Positions 54,830-63,273 of a stretch of 64,000 nt of DNA are shown piece by piece (within the stretch, counting starts at the first letter, position 1; each line of letters starts with the position of its first letter). The DNA lies in assembly GCF_900114835.1 (NCBI RefSeq), contig NZ_FOUJ01000005.1, forward strand, positions 170,823 through 234,822, in the 5' to 3' direction. Source of the DNA: Methanolobus profundi. GTDB lineage: Archaea > Halobacteriota > Methanosarcinia > Methanosarcinales > Methanosarcinaceae. Below the pieces are notes generated by a model. It was not told the DNA's origin, searched no databases, and was given only the letters and a program-made list of their open reading frames with translations. The translations under genes were made by a program, and so were the position numbers.

Positions 54830-57800
54830 ATGAAACTAAAGTTCAAAAATCAGGCTTATCAAACACGTGCTGTAGATGCGGTGGTGAATTGTTTTAAAGG
54901 GCAACCCAATACTGCAGGAATCGGTTATCGTATCGACCCGGGCGTTGAAAAAGCTAAAGATGGTAAACTTTATCAGGAAACTTTTTTGCACAAGGGATGG
55001 GTAGATGAAATTTCGGGTTTTAAGAACAGCGACCTTTCACTCAACGAGCAGCAGCTCCTTGAAAACATACAGGAGGTTCAGCGCCTTCAGAATCTTCCAC
55101 AATCCAGTAGTCTTGTTAAGACAAATGTTTCATCACTTAATCTGGATGTGGAGATGGAAACCGGAACCGGCAAAACTTATTGTTATATAAAAACCATTTT
55201 TGATATGAACAAGCGATTTGGATGGAATAAATTTATAGTTGTAGTTCCCAGTATTGCCATCCGCGAAGGTGTTTACAAATCATTCGAGATTACTGCCGAA
55301 CACTTTCAGGAGATATACAACAAAAAAGCTAAATTCTTTATATACAACTCCAAACAACTTCATAATCTGGAGAGCTTTTCATCCGATGCAGGTATCAACG
55401 TAATGGTAATCAATGTTCAGGCATTCAATGCTAGGGGAAAAGATAATCGCCGTATATATGAAGAACTTGATGATTTTCAGAGTCGCCGTCCAATTGATGT
55501 GATTAAAGCCAATCGTCCTATACTGATTCTTGATGAACCTCAAAAAATGGAAGGTAAAAAGACGCTTGATTCTCTTAAAGAGTTTAATCCTCTTTTTGTT
55601 CTGAGATATTCAGCAACACATAAAACACAACACAATAAAGTTCACAGACTGGATGCGCTGGATGCATATAATCAAAAGCTTGTCAAAAAAATAGCTGTAA
55701 GAGGTATTTCCGTTAAAGGACTATCAGGTACCAATGCCTATCTTTATCTGGAGTCCATTGAAGTATCCAGGCAGGCTCCAATTGCCAGAATAGAACTGGA
55801 GATTAAGCAGGACAAGAGAATAAAAAGGAAAATTCTCAGACTTGGAAAAGGTGATAATCTTTACGATAAATCCAATGAACTCGATCAGTATAAAGGTTTT
55901 GTAATTTCCGATATCAACGCTGTAACCGATACGGTTGAATTCAAAAATGGTATTCAGCTACAGGCTGGAGAAGCTACAGGAGATGTAAATGAAATTGTCC
56001 TGAGACGTATTCAGATAAGAGAAGCCATCAAAGCACATTTAGAAAAAGAGCAGGTTCTTTTCCACCAGGGAATTAAAGTATTGACCCTCTTTTTCATAGA
56101 TGAAGTTGCTAAATATCGTGTTTATACTGATGAAGGAGAAGAAGGTGGGGAATATGCCCGGATCTTTGAAGAAGAGTATTTGGATGCTTTAAATGAATTA
56201 ATAAAGGATTCATCTATCAAAGATGATTATAAAAAGTACCTGGAAAGTATCTCTGTTGCCCTTACTCATAATGGATATTTTTCCATCGACAAAAAGAGCA
56301 AAAGGATGGTCGATCCTGTCACTAAAAAGACATCAACCGAAGCAGATGATGTCGATGCATACGATCTTATTCTGAAAGATAAAGAACGTCTACTTTCTTT
56401 AAAAGAACCCACACGCTTTATATTCTCTCACTCTGCACTTCGCGAGGGATGGGATAATCCTAATGTTTTTGTTATCTGTACATTGAAACATAGTGATAAT
56501 ACTATTTCACGTAGACAGGAAGTTGGACGTGGACTTCGCATTGCTGTTAATCATCTTGGTGAAAGACAGGATAATCCTTCAACCGTTCACCAAACAAATG
56601 TCCTGACGGTTGTCGCCAGTGAAAGCTATAAGGATTTTGTAGCTGCTTTGCAAAGTGATATCAGCGAATCCCTTTCGGAAAGACCTCGTATTGCAAATGA
56701 AGCTTATTTCACCGGAAAAGTCTTATCGGTAGATGGTGAAAATGTAGAGGTTACTCCACAAATGGCACGGCAGATATACAAATATCTCCTAAAAAATGAC
56801 TATTCAGATGATAATGACCACATTACCCAAGAGTATCATGAAGCCGTCAAAAATGAAACACTTGCACCACTGCCCGAGGATCTAGAACCATACAATAATC
56901 AGATTTTTCAATTGATAGACAGTGTTTATAGTGATGTTAAAGTATTGGAGATTGAAAATGATCGGGGAGCTAAGACAAATCCATTAAATGATAACTTTGA
57001 AAAACAGGAATTCAAGGGACTCTGGAATAGAATTAATCGGAAAGCAGTCTATAGTGTGAAATTTGACAGTTCAGAACTGATTGATAAATGTGTAGAAGCT
57101 CTGAACAAAGAACTACATGTAACTCCTCTTGAATACACAGTGCAGCGTGGTATCCAGGTTGCTGAAATTGAATATGAAAAAATTAAATCAGGAGATGGCT
57201 TTGAGATTCTTGAAACATCTAATGCTGAATACGGTGCGAAATCAATTCACTCAGCAGTAAAATATGATTTGATTGGAAAAATCGCGGAAAGTGTCCAATT
57301 AACAAGAAGAACGGTAACCGATATTCTGAGCAGTATTGAGGATTCTATTTTTGAACAGTTTAAGACCAATCCTGAAAGTTTCATTTCTCAAGCAATCCGT
57401 TTGATAAATGAACAGAAGGCAACGGTTATAATTGAACACTTAAGTTACGATACAATTGCTGAAACACATGACATAGATATCTTTACAGATAGTCAAAGCA
57501 AACAGGATTTCAGTAAGGCAGGAGACCCGCTTAAACGACATATCTATGATTATGTTATAACTGACTCAAAAACAGAACGTAACTTTGTCACAGAGTTAGA
57601 TACCAGTTCAGAAGTGGTTGTATATGCAAAGCTTCCGAAAGGATTCTCGATTCCCACTCCAGTTGGCAATTACAATCCAGATTGGGCAATTGCATTTAAA
57701 GAAGGAACTGTGAAGCATATTTATTTTGTAGCTGAAACAAAAGGTTCAATGAGTTCAATGCAATTAAGGGAAATTGAGAAGATAAAAATAGAATGCGCTA

Positions 57801-57898
57801 GAAAATTCTTCGATGAGATTAATCACAAAATCAATCCTGAAAATGTGAAATATGATGTTGTAGACAGTTATGGGAAGCTTATGGAAATTGTGAGATAA
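54830..57898 (+). CDS. Type III restriction enzyme, Res subunit (SF2 helicase-nuclease)
   Basis: A 1,022-residue SF2 ATPase with C-terminal nuclease. Walker A METGTGKT (about 107-114), motif II LDEPQKM (about 233), [16 protein letters not shown] and motif [13 protein letters not shown]. The nuclease has D in NPDWAIAF (about 948) and ExK in VAETKGS (about 967). With Mod it should sense two unmodified sites and cut near one. AGGAGGG precedes ATG 54830, 11 bases after mod. A 68-base piece of its 3' end (57777-57844) recurs at 59136-59203. Confidence 0.94.
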   Translation: MKLKFKNQAYQTRAVDAVVNCFKGQPNTAGIGYRIDPGVEKAKDGKLYQETFLHKGWVDEISGFKNSDLSLNEQQLLENIQEVQRLQNLPQSSSLVKTNVSSLNLDVEMETGTGKTYCYIKTIFDMNKRFGWNKFIVVVPSIAIREGVYKSFEITAEHFQEIYNKKAKFFIYNSKQLHNLESFSSDAGINVMVINVQAFNARGKDNRRIYEELDDFQSRRPIDVIKANRPILILDEPQKMEGKKTLDSLKEFNPLFVLRYSATHKTQHNKVHRLDALDAYNQKLVKKIAVRGISVKGLSGTNAYLYLESIEVSRQAPIARIELEIKQDKRIKRKILRLGKGDNLYDKSNELDQYKGFVISDINAVTDTVEFKNGIQLQAGEATGDVNEIVLRRIQIREAIKAHLEKEQVLFHQGIKVLTLFFIDEVAKYRVYTDEGEEGGEYARIFEEEYLDALNELIKDSSIKDDYKKYLESISVALTHNGYFSIDKKSKRMVDPVTKKTSTEADDVDAYDLILKDKERLLSLKEPTRFIFSHSALREGWDNPNVFVICTLKHSDNTISRRQEVGRGLRIAVNHLGERQDNPSTVHQTNVLTVVASESYKDFVAALQSDISESLSERPRIANEAYFTGKVLSVDGENVEVTPQMARQIYKYLLKNDYSDDNDHITQEYHEAVKNETLAPLPEDLEPYNNQIFQLIDSVYSDVKVLEIENDRGAKTNPLNDNFEKQEFKGLWNRINRKAVYSVKFDSSELIDKCVEALNKELHVTPLEYTVQRGIQVAEIEYEKIKSGDGFEILETSNAEYGAKSIHSAVKYDLIGKIAESVQLTRRTVTDILSSIEDSIFEQFKTNPESFISQAIRLINEQKATVIIEHLSYDTIAETHDIDIFTDSQSKQDFSKAGDPLKRHIYDYVITDSKTERNFVTELDTSSEVVVYAKLPKGFSIPTPVGNYNPDWAIAFKEGTVKHIYFVAETKGSMSSMQLREIEKIKIECARKFFDEINHKINPENVKYDVVDSYGKLMEIVR
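57777..57844. repeat. 68-bp direct repeat, copy within the res 3' end
   Basis: Matches 59136-59203 at 66 of 68 positions; both differences are transitions. It encodes the res segment ending [12 protein letters not shown]. It lies 51 bases before the res stop codon. Confidence 0.95.
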
Positions 57899-58316
57899 TA
57901 AGATTTCATCAGAAGTTTTTTCAACAGGCAAAATTACCATAACCCGCATTAAAGAACAGAAAGATATTGACAATACTATTAAAAATTTAAAAACCCTAAT
58001 GTGAAAGAGATGAGCTAAAATGCTTTCTCTTCCCCTACTTTTTATAAAATGGTATCAAAGAGGGATACATTTGGGTAAATTTATCGTTAAATTCTGCAAA
58101 AATATATATTAACCCAATATTTTTGTAATGATTTTGTTGCTACATGCACCATCAAGGAACAAAATTCTTCTCTTTACATGATAGAACAAAAATTAATAAT
58201 ACAATATTTAATGAAACTAATCTTTTAATAGAAGAAATTAGTAATGTATATTAGTCTGTGTGCCAATCAGTTAAAACAGGTTAGAAAAAGCAAAAAGTTC
58301 AGGATAAGGTACTTTT
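57899..58316. other. Gene-poor spacer after res
   Basis: A stop-to-stop frame at 57894-58004 reads as 36 residues rich in Lys and Ile without a start codon and could be the tail of a lost gene; this is weak. It ends in a terminator-like hairpin at 58006. The remainder (58046-58316) is A/T-rich and must hold the promoter of the 58317 gene; no strong TATA stands out. Confidence 0.4.
58006..58045 (+). terminator. Probable terminator of the SNF2-DUF4391-mod-res operon
   Basis: AAGAGA-TG-AGC (58006-58016) pairs with GCT-TTCTCTT (58022-58031) around a short loop, followed by CCCCTACTTTTTAT. Confidence 0.5.
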
Positions 58317-59150
58317 ATGAAGGAACATACAAATACAAAAGATTGGCTTCGTGATAATTTATCATTTAATGAAGATGTATTGATTTCTGGTGATAGTTCT
58401 TTTTCTAAAACACTTGAAATCACACCAGATGCTGATGTATCCCTGAGATTTATAGCTAATCAGAGACGAATTTATGGATATTTTTTAACAATCCAAGCAT
58501 CACTTGATGTGTGGAATGATATTGAAAAAGAAATAGTTAAAACTGAACAAACGGTAACAACAATTAGAATGCTTTCAGGCATGCTAAATTATCCAATTGC
58601 TGTTCTTCTTTATGATAACAATAATGAAGGATCATTTTCAGTCTCTGATGATTTAGTTAGATTTACAAAAGTAAATGATTTAGGTTTGAAAGAATACTTT
58701 GCAAGCATTCATCCTGAACTGATTGAAAATGTTGGCACTATTTATAAAAAAGTCAATAGATCAGTAAATGACACCTTTCAGACATGGACACGTAATAATC
58801 TTTCTAGATTTTTGGTAATTAATGATTTTGATATAATCATACCACGAAAATCTTTAATAATAGAATTAAAAAGAATAGAGGAAGATATAAACTCCTGGAA
58901 ACCTTATTTAGATGACAAAAGTAATTACCTAGCACTTATGAAGATTTGTTCTTTAAATAACTTAGAAATGAAAGTCATCGCTTATCAAGAAGATGCTAAT
59001 AAGGTTGCATTGCATTCTTTAAAAAATGTTTATAAATCTAAAATAATAGGTCAATTTGTAATTTGTGAAATTGAAGATGTTCTGAATGGTGTTAATGTCA
59101 CTAAAGGTTTATTCACAGACTACGAAAGCACCAGAAGAAGACAAAAATAG
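58317..59150 (+). CDS. Candidate PD-(D/E)XK nuclease, probably truncated at the C-terminus
   Basis: A 277-residue protein of no family I can name. Residues 165-190 have the look of a restriction-nuclease core: FLVINDFDIII, D170/D172, then E183-L-K185 (IIELKRI), followed by a helix region and LNNLEMKVIAYQ. No methylase or helicase motif is present. The stop codon falls inside the 68-bp repeat copied from res, read in a different frame from res; the last residues RRQK therefore come from repeat sequence and the natural C-terminus may be lost. No clear ribosome site is visible. It may be an extra effector or a remnant. Confidence 0.55.
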   Translation: MKEHTNTKDWLRDNLSFNEDVLISGDSSFSKTLEITPDADVSLRFIANQRRIYGYFLTIQASLDVWNDIEKEIVKTEQTVTTIRMLSGMLNYPIAVLLYDNNNEGSFSVSDDLVRFTKVNDLGLKEYFASIHPELIENVGTIYKKVNRSVNDTFQTWTRNNLSRFLVINDFDIIIPRKSLIIELKRIEEDINSWKPYLDDKSNYLALMKICSLNNLEMKVIAYQEDANKVALHSLKNVYKSKIIGQFVICEIEDVLNGVNVTKGLFTDYESTRRRQK

Positions 59151-59203
59151 AATGTGCTAGAAAATTCTTCGATGAGATTAATCACAAAATCAATCCTGAA
59201 AAT
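59136..59203. repeat. 68-bp direct repeat, distal copy
   Basis: Second copy of 57777-57844 (66/68 identical), 1,359 bases downstream. The flanks do not match those of the first copy. It ends the 58317 frame. The following 245 bases to 59448 hold no gene I can recognise. Confidence 0.95.
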
Positions 59204-59448
59204 TATTTTTGCTATGTAGAATACCTATCAAAATAAACATCAATAAGACGAAGCAGGAAATTATCATCACTATCGTGCAATACATTTCAAATTATTGTAT
59301 GCTTGAATCATCGACCGATTCAAAGCCAACAATCTAATAATATAACATCGAATGTATGTATTTGTCATATTTTGTAGAAGCAAAATCTCTAAATGATGCT
59401 GAATTGAGTATAGCTTCAAACAATAATTACTTTCATAAGGGTGTATTT

Positions 59449-59874
59449 ATGGACTCAATAATAGGTGTTGTCTTTCCACTTCACAAAAATGTGATTGATT
59501 TTATGTTCTCAAATAAAAAGGATGTTTTTGTAAAATATACTTCGCGTCAGCCTAAAAAAACAAATACTATAATTCAGGAAGGGATGAAGCTATATATCTA
59601 TGAATCAGGGGGAATAAAGTCGATTATTGGAGAAGCCATCATTAAAAAAAGTCAGTATTTGGACCTAGATTCTATATTGAATTCCTATCCAGAGAGGACA
59701 ATGGTTACTGAAGAAGACTTAAAAGCCTATGCAGAAGGCAGAGAAGAAAAGAAAGCATTGGTTTTGGAGTTAAGTAATTTAATGAAGTATGAAACTCCAG
59801 TGAAATTATTAAAACCAATTACAATGGCTGGTCTCTATTTAACTGATGAAAGAAAAAAAGAACTTTTTGTTTGA
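59449..59874 (+). CDS. DUF365 protein (PUA-like fold suspected)
   Basis: A 141-residue archaeal DUF365 (PF04033) protein: IIGVVFPLHKNVIDFMF, KKDVFVKYTSR, the strand MKLYIYESGG, a helix-turn with VTEEDLKAYAEG and the closing MAGLYLTDE. The compact beta architecture resembles PUA/ASCH/EVE modules that read modified bases or RNA; that link is my inference. I start at ATG 59449, which follows GGGTG and matches the family N-terminus. An upstream in-frame extension from 59356 is unrelated. A base reader would make sense beside a methylating restriction system. Confidence 0.7.
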   Translation: MDSIIGVVFPLHKNVIDFMFSNKKDVFVKYTSRQPKKTNTIIQEGMKLYIYESGGIKSIIGEAIIKKSQYLDLDSILNSYPERTMVTEEDLKAYAEGREEKKALVLELSNLMKYETPVKLLKPITMAGLYLTDERKKELFV

Positions 59875-59902
59875 AGCAGCTGGGGAATAATATCATCAAC
59901 CT

Positions 59903-60247
59903 TCACTGTGACCTTGCTTCCACATAATACAAATGCTGCCTGTCCGGACAGTACATGTCCAATTCTTTTTTCATCCTCTGGATCAGATCACAGCAGTACT
60001 TTGATGCAACACCATAGTACTTTTTGAGTATTCTACAGAACTCGTCTACAGTTATTCCGTTGTACATGAATCCCCTAAGTTCACAAACAATTTGACTGGC
60101 GAGCTCTTCTTCGGACACACTGTCACAGACTTCCATCTCATCTACTCTTGCAGTGGTCTGGTCTTTTTTGATTTCACCGATTATCCACCAATGGATATCG
60201 TGGAAGTCAGGATTTCCACATTTTGTGCATGTTGTTTTGATGTACAT
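59903..60247 (-). CDS. Small cysteine-containing protein of unknown function
   Basis: A 114-residue protein starting MYIKTTCTKCGNPDFHDIHWW, where CxxC and nearby His could form half of a zinc site. A central acidic helix and a C-terminal helical part with CRILKKYYG and CCDLIQRM follow. No family recognised. It marks the beginning of the right-hand element, whose genes are small and tightly packed. ATG 60247 faces away from the DUF365 gene. Confidence 0.6.
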   Translation of the reverse strand: MYIKTTCTKCGNPDFHDIHWWIIGEIKKDQTTARVDEMEVCDSVSEEELASQIVCELRGFMYNGITVDEFCRILKKYYGVASKYCCDLIQRMKKELDMYCPDRQHLYYVEARSQ

Positions 60248-60302
60248 TTTTCATTCACCCAAATTCATTTAATTCTGTCTATACTTGAATCATGGAAAAA
60301 TG

Positions 60303-60650
60303 TTACCGTCCACTTTCTGTAAATATCACGGTTTTGTTGTTTTCTGGCGACGAAAGTGACTCCCCAATGATCGATTTAATAAGAGCCTTGCCCTCTGGGC
60401 TTTTTAGATATTCTTTTATCACGCCTTCGACCATGTCCCCTGTATCTGCAACATTTTCAGGCGCAGATGGGAATTGTATGCTACCGTCACGTTGTGCGTA
60501 ATCATACATTAAAATGAACTGGGACATCGCGGTCGAGATAACATCGGACACCGATCCGAATTCTTCAGCATCGACCATCGCTTTTGCCCTATTCACAAGA
60601 TAGGAACTCATGGCTATTGATACCTTTTCTTTGTTTCTCTTAACTACCAT
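60303..60650 (-). CDS. Ribbon-helix-helix transcriptional regulator
   Basis: A 115-residue protein whose first 50 residues have the RHH (CopG/MetJ-like) plan: basic N-terminus MVVKRNKEKV, beta strand KVSIAMS, helix SYLVNRAKAMVDAEE and helix SVSDVISTAMSQFI. The C-terminal half is acidic and may oligomerise. The start codon is inside an 18-base perfect palindrome (60641-60658), a likely self-operator. It probably acts as the switch or copy-control repressor of the element. Divergent from the 52-residue gene at 60782. Confidence 0.8.
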   Translation of the reverse strand: MVVKRNKEKVSIAMSSYLVNRAKAMVDAEEFGSVSDVISTAMSQFILMYDYAQRDGSIQFPSAPENVADTGDMVEGVIKEYLKSPEGKALIKSIIGESLSSPENNKTVIFTESGR

Positions 60651-60670
60651 GGTAGTTACTTAGTAGTAAC
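60641..60670. promoter_or_regulatory. Nested palindromic operator at the RHH start codon
   Basis: TAACTACCATGGTAGTTA (60641-60658) is a perfect 18-base palindrome, and GTTACT-TAGT-AGTAAC (60655-60670) is a second one overlapping it. Related half-sites GCAATAGTAG recur at 60693-60702 and 60750-60759 in the same divergent region. RHH dimers bind this sort of repeated short half-site. Confidence 0.65.
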
Positions 60671-60781
60671 AGCATATATACTTTTGTATAAGGCAATAGT
60701 AGGACAAAAACAAGAACATATAAATATCATGCAATTCTTATTCAGTGGTGCAATAGTAGTACCAAAGTACGGAGATGAAAT

Positions 60782-60940
60782 ATGAGTGAAAATTATCCCA
60801 CGAGTTTCCGCCTGGCACGTGCTGACAAAGAAGATCTCTGTGATCTTGTGAAAAGTGGCATTTTCACAAACGTCAGTGATGCTGGAAGAGGCGCAATGCG
60901 CAGGGGAATCCAAGCAATCAAAGAAGAAAGAGGAATGTGA
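60782..60940 (+). CDS. 52-residue RHH-like small DNA-binding protein
   Basis: A short gene with ATG 60782, ribosome site GGAG 7 bases upstream and a TGA at 60938. The product reads TSFRLARADKEDLCDLVK and VSDAGRGAMRRGIQAIK: a strand, a helix and a basic second helix, the order of minimal RHH antitoxin-type regulators. Divergent from the larger RHH gene; both could act on the 60641-60770 sites. No toxin gene is next to it. Confidence 0.65.
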   Translation: MSENYPTSFRLARADKEDLCDLVKSGIFTNVSDAGRGAMRRGIQAIKEERGM

Positions 60941-61003
60941 ATGAAAAAATGGAATATAATAGCAATTGCAGCCACACCAATGGCTGGAAAGGAGTGTTGA
61001 CCA

Positions 61004-61153
61004 ATGCCATCTGACTTTGCACGCGAGAAGGCATTGGCCGTCTATAACAAGGCACCTAAACAATGGGATGAGTTGGCGCTGATCCCTGGTGCCATGGGAG
61101 AATTGGCGTTGAGCGTTAAATTCCTTGCGGGGCTTGTGCATGGGTCGGTCTAG
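61004..61153 (+). CDS. 49-residue protein of unknown function
   Basis: ATG 61004 lies 8 bases after AAGGAG. The product (MPSDFAREKALAVYNKAPKQ opening, LIPGAMGELALSVKF later) has no recognised family. Its 3' end overlaps the zinc-ribbon gene at 61140 by 14 bases, a compact arrangement typical of viral genomes. Confidence 0.5.
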   Translation: MPSDFAREKALAVYNKAPKQWDELALIPGAMGELALSVKFLAGLVHGSV

Positions 61154-61478
61154 GAGCGGAGGCCATGCAGGTCGACCCATAGGATCCACAAAGGACAGGT
61201 TCTGGCTCAGTGAAGGTCACCAAGAACGCAGGTACAATCATGCCATGGATTTCTGCAAGCTAACGATCGGCCAGATCACAGAATGTCCTGTCTGTAAATG
61301 TCAAACTGCAAAATGCATCCAGGCAGGTGTTACGAAAGCCCTGGGTGCAAGATCCTGGTGGAGATGTGAATGTGGTCACCAGTTTACCAAATCGATATCC
61401 TCTGAGAAGATGGCCGAGTACTATTCAGAGGACCTCCAGAAGATGATCGATTCCAGAGCTTCGGAGGCCACTGCATGA
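61140..61478 (+). CDS. Zinc-ribbon protein with basic N-terminus
   Basis: 112 residues. The N-terminus has AT-hook-like GRPIGSTKDRFWLSEGHQ; the middle carries a zinc ribbon CPVC...WWRCECGHQF; the C-terminus is an acidic helix. Probably binds nucleic acid. I start at ATG 61140; an in-frame start at 61125 is possible. Its TGA overlaps the ATG of the next zinc-ribbon gene (ATGA). Confidence 0.6.
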   Translation: MGRSRSGGHAGRPIGSTKDRFWLSEGHQERRYNHAMDFCKLTIGQITECPVCKCQTAKCIQAGVTKALGARSWWRCECGHQFTKSISSEKMAEYYSEDLQKMIDSRASEATA

Positions 61479-61621
61479 CCATTGACAACATGCCAATTGC
61501 ACGGACACGAATCGTCGCCGAGTGTATATGCGACCATTGTGGCCATATTTTCGATGTGGACTGGCAGTGTAAGAACCGACCGGTCTACTGCCCGGAATGC
61601 AATGAGGAGGTCAGACCATAA
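61475..61621 (+). CDS. 48-residue zinc-ribbon protein
   Basis: ATG 61475 overlaps the previous stop codon. The product has two clean CxxC knuckles, CDHC (19-22) and CPEC (39-42), as in rubredoxin-like or RPA-type zinc ribbons: one structural metal site and almost nothing else. Likely a small nucleic-acid-binding or regulatory protein of the element. Confidence 0.65.
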   Translation: MTIDNMPIARTRIVAECICDHCGHIFDVDWQCKNRPVYCPECNEEVRP

Positions 61622-61655
61622 GGTCACCTCACACTCCGGGACACTTGGGTCATTT

Positions 61656-61704
61656 CCGGGTTCGAGCCCTGGACGGAGCTTCGGCCTGCACAATAGCTGC
61701 AGGC
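61656..61704 (+). other. tRNA T-arm-like fragment followed by a hairpin
   Basis: CCGGG-TTCGAGC-CCTGG (61656-61672) folds as a full TpsiC arm of five pairs with the invariant TTC loop, followed by a 7-base ACGGAGC that could be the 3' acceptor strand. No D or anticodon arm lies upstream, so this is not a whole tRNA. A perfect 7-base hairpin GCCTGCA/TGCAGGC (61684-61704) follows. It may be an attachment-site remnant or chance. Confidence 0.4.
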
Positions 61705-61736
61705 TTCTTCTATACAACACAAAGGAAGTGAGATCA

Positions 61737-62039
61737 ATGACAGAAGAAGTTGAAGTGTACATCGATTTCGACCGAGTGCCCAACGGCATAGGTCGTATGA
61801 AGGACGATCCCCTCAAGCACATCGACAATGCAGATGTAGCCAGGATCCAGCAGTGGATACGGACCAAGGTCTCTGGAAATAACGAGGTGTTTGCGGTCAT
61901 AACAGGCAAAGCATCTCGATTCGTGAACATGGTAGCAACTGCAGAGTTGGCATCATGCAAGAATGTCACCCGGATAGGATGGTCCCAGGCAGGGATGATA
62001 CCCATTGTTGTGAAGGACCTGAGAAAGGGGGCGAACTGA
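61737..62039 (+). CDS. 100-residue protein of unknown function
   Basis: Starts at ATG 61737 after AAGGAAGTGAG. The product opens MTEEVEVYIDFDRVPNGIG and has a predicted alpha/beta fold. No family recognised. The longer frame upstream (from 61482) runs over the zinc-ribbon gene and the T-arm fragment and is not real. Its stop overlaps the next start (TGATG). Confidence 0.6.
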   Translation: MTEEVEVYIDFDRVPNGIGRMKDDPLKHIDNADVARIQQWIRTKVSGNNEVFAVITGKASRFVNMVATAELASCKNVTRIGWSQAGMIPIVVKDLRKGAN

Positions 62040-62266
62040 TGGAGCAGACCCAGACCATAACCTATGCCGAGCCCATCGAGATTTCAACGAAAGTCGGTGC
62101 AGATGTCGATTCAAAAGGCAATGTGAAACCGCATGCTGAGATCACCATCAAAAGGAAGCTGGAATCGGATTGTGATGTTTTCGCGATCATTTCCGATGAT
62201 GTACACGAATGTATGGACAAGGTGCAACAAACAGTGTACGAGATGTTGGCCGGAGATGGGGTGTGA
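62039..62266 (+). CDS. 75-residue protein of unknown function
   Basis: ATG 62039 shares bases with the preceding TGA. The product (VGADVDSKGNVKPHAEITIK, then a C-terminal acidic helix) resembles small phage-type helper proteins in layout only. It precedes the RecA-like gene by 2 bases, so it may assist that protein. Confidence 0.6.
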   Translation: MEQTQTITYAEPIEISTKVGADVDSKGNVKPHAEITIKRKLESDCDVFAIISDDVHECMDKVQQTVYEMLAGDGV

Positions 62267-62268
62267 GC

Positions 62269-63273
62269 ATGGAAGTGAAACTCGATAAGGACAAGCTTGT
62301 ACCTATCCTTGAGATGATGGGATACAACACCATCAACGGCACCGATGTTTGGAAAAAGGCCAGTGAGAACCAGGACGAGTTCGTATTCTGGGGAGTGGAC
62401 TTCAAGAAGAATGAGATCTTCAAATGGGTAGAGGACCACCGGGAATACGATGTGCCTGAAGACCTTGTTTTCATGGAACTCAAGATGCTTGTGGAAAACT
62501 CAGTAGAACCGGGTGGTGAACCCAACGCAGACGAACCTATCGCCGACCAAAGCAGAGAGGATTGTCAGGAAGGATCCACCAGTAAAGAGAACGCATCACA
62601 TTCTTATGAAAATAGCGATACACCCGATGAAAAACCATCACAGATACTGGACCTTATCCACGGATATGTAGGGAACGATGTCCTTGAGGTATTTGGGGAC
62701 ACAGGTAGTGGAAAATCAAAATTTGCTCTGACCGTTGCAAAGGAGGCAATTGCCTCCGGGAAGAAGGTATTCTACCTCGACACCGAGAGGAATCTGACGG
62801 AAGCGGACATTGCAGGCCTGAAAGGCTGTGAGTACAAGTACACCCCTGTTATCGAGGAGATCGACAGCACATGCCAGAAGCTTCCTGCGGTCGACGTGGT
62901 CATCGTGGATTCCATCGGTTTCCCCATCCTTACATCTTACGCAAGGCTCAGTGTCAAGCAGAAAGGAGATGCTCTGCTGAAGCTTATCGCCATATTCGGG
63001 GACCTGAAGAACTGGGCCTACAAGAACAACGGAATAGTGGTCGTCACGAACCAGCCGGAGAGCGAGTTCAACAAGGCACCGAACCACGTTCTCAGACCCT
63101 TTGGAGATAAGAGTCAGTTCGCTGCCAAGGAGATCTGGAAGACGGAGATAGTGGACCGCAAACCTGCGTACACCAATATCCGCATCAGTGCCTTCCGCAG
63201 CAGAAGCGTTGGCCACAGGACCAAGATAACGAACATGAAGATCAGTAGCAATGGCGTGGAGCTGAAAGCATGA
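62269..63273 (+). CDS. RecA/RadB-like ATPase
   Basis: 334 residues. Residues 1-80 are a separate alpha/beta domain (MEVKLDKDKLVPILEMMGY), then an acidic, Ser-rich linker (about 80-120), then a RecA-fold core: Walker A GDTGSGKSKF (about 142-151), strand KKVFYLDTERN, Walker B VVIVDSIG (about 208-215) and GIVVVTNQP. The C-terminal basic strand ISAFRSRSVGHRTK is RadB-like. It is likely a strand-annealing or single-strand-handling ATPase of the element, not the host RadA, which is longer and has an HhH N-terminus. It overlaps the next gene by 4 bases. Confidence 0.82.
   Translation: MEVKLDKDKLVPILEMMGYNTINGTDVWKKASENQDEFVFWGVDFKKNEIFKWVEDHREYDVPEDLVFMELKMLVENSVEPGGEPNADEPIADQSREDCQEGSTSKENASHSYENSDTPDEKPSQILDLIHGYVGNDVLEVFGDTGSGKSKFALTVAKEAIASGKKVFYLDTERNLTEADIAGLKGCEYKYTPVIEEIDSTCQKLPAVDVVIVDSIGFPILTSYARLSVKQKGDALLKLIAIFGDLKNWAYKNNGIVVVTNQPESEFNKAPNHVLRPFGDKSQFAAKEIWKTEIVDRKPAYTNIRISAFRSRSVGHRTKITNMKISSNGVELKA

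Noticed and set aside
43344..59874. DISARM or BREX system
   Set aside because: A SNF2 helicase is present, but no DUF1998 protein, DrmA/DrmC, PglZ or BrxC-like gene accompanies it; the methylase and nuclease are of type III kind.
60941..61000. A 19-codon frame starting ATGAAAAAATGG just after the small RHH-like gene
   Set aside because: Too short to support; it contains the ribosome site of the 61004 gene and is probably only leader sequence.
61622..61736. A complete tRNA gene
   Set aside because: Only the T-arm and a possible 3' acceptor strand are present; no matching 5' acceptor, D arm or anticodon arm.
61482..61736. N-terminal extension of the 100-residue gene
   Set aside because: It overlaps the 48-residue zinc-ribbon gene and the T-arm fragment; ATG 61737 has a good ribosome site.
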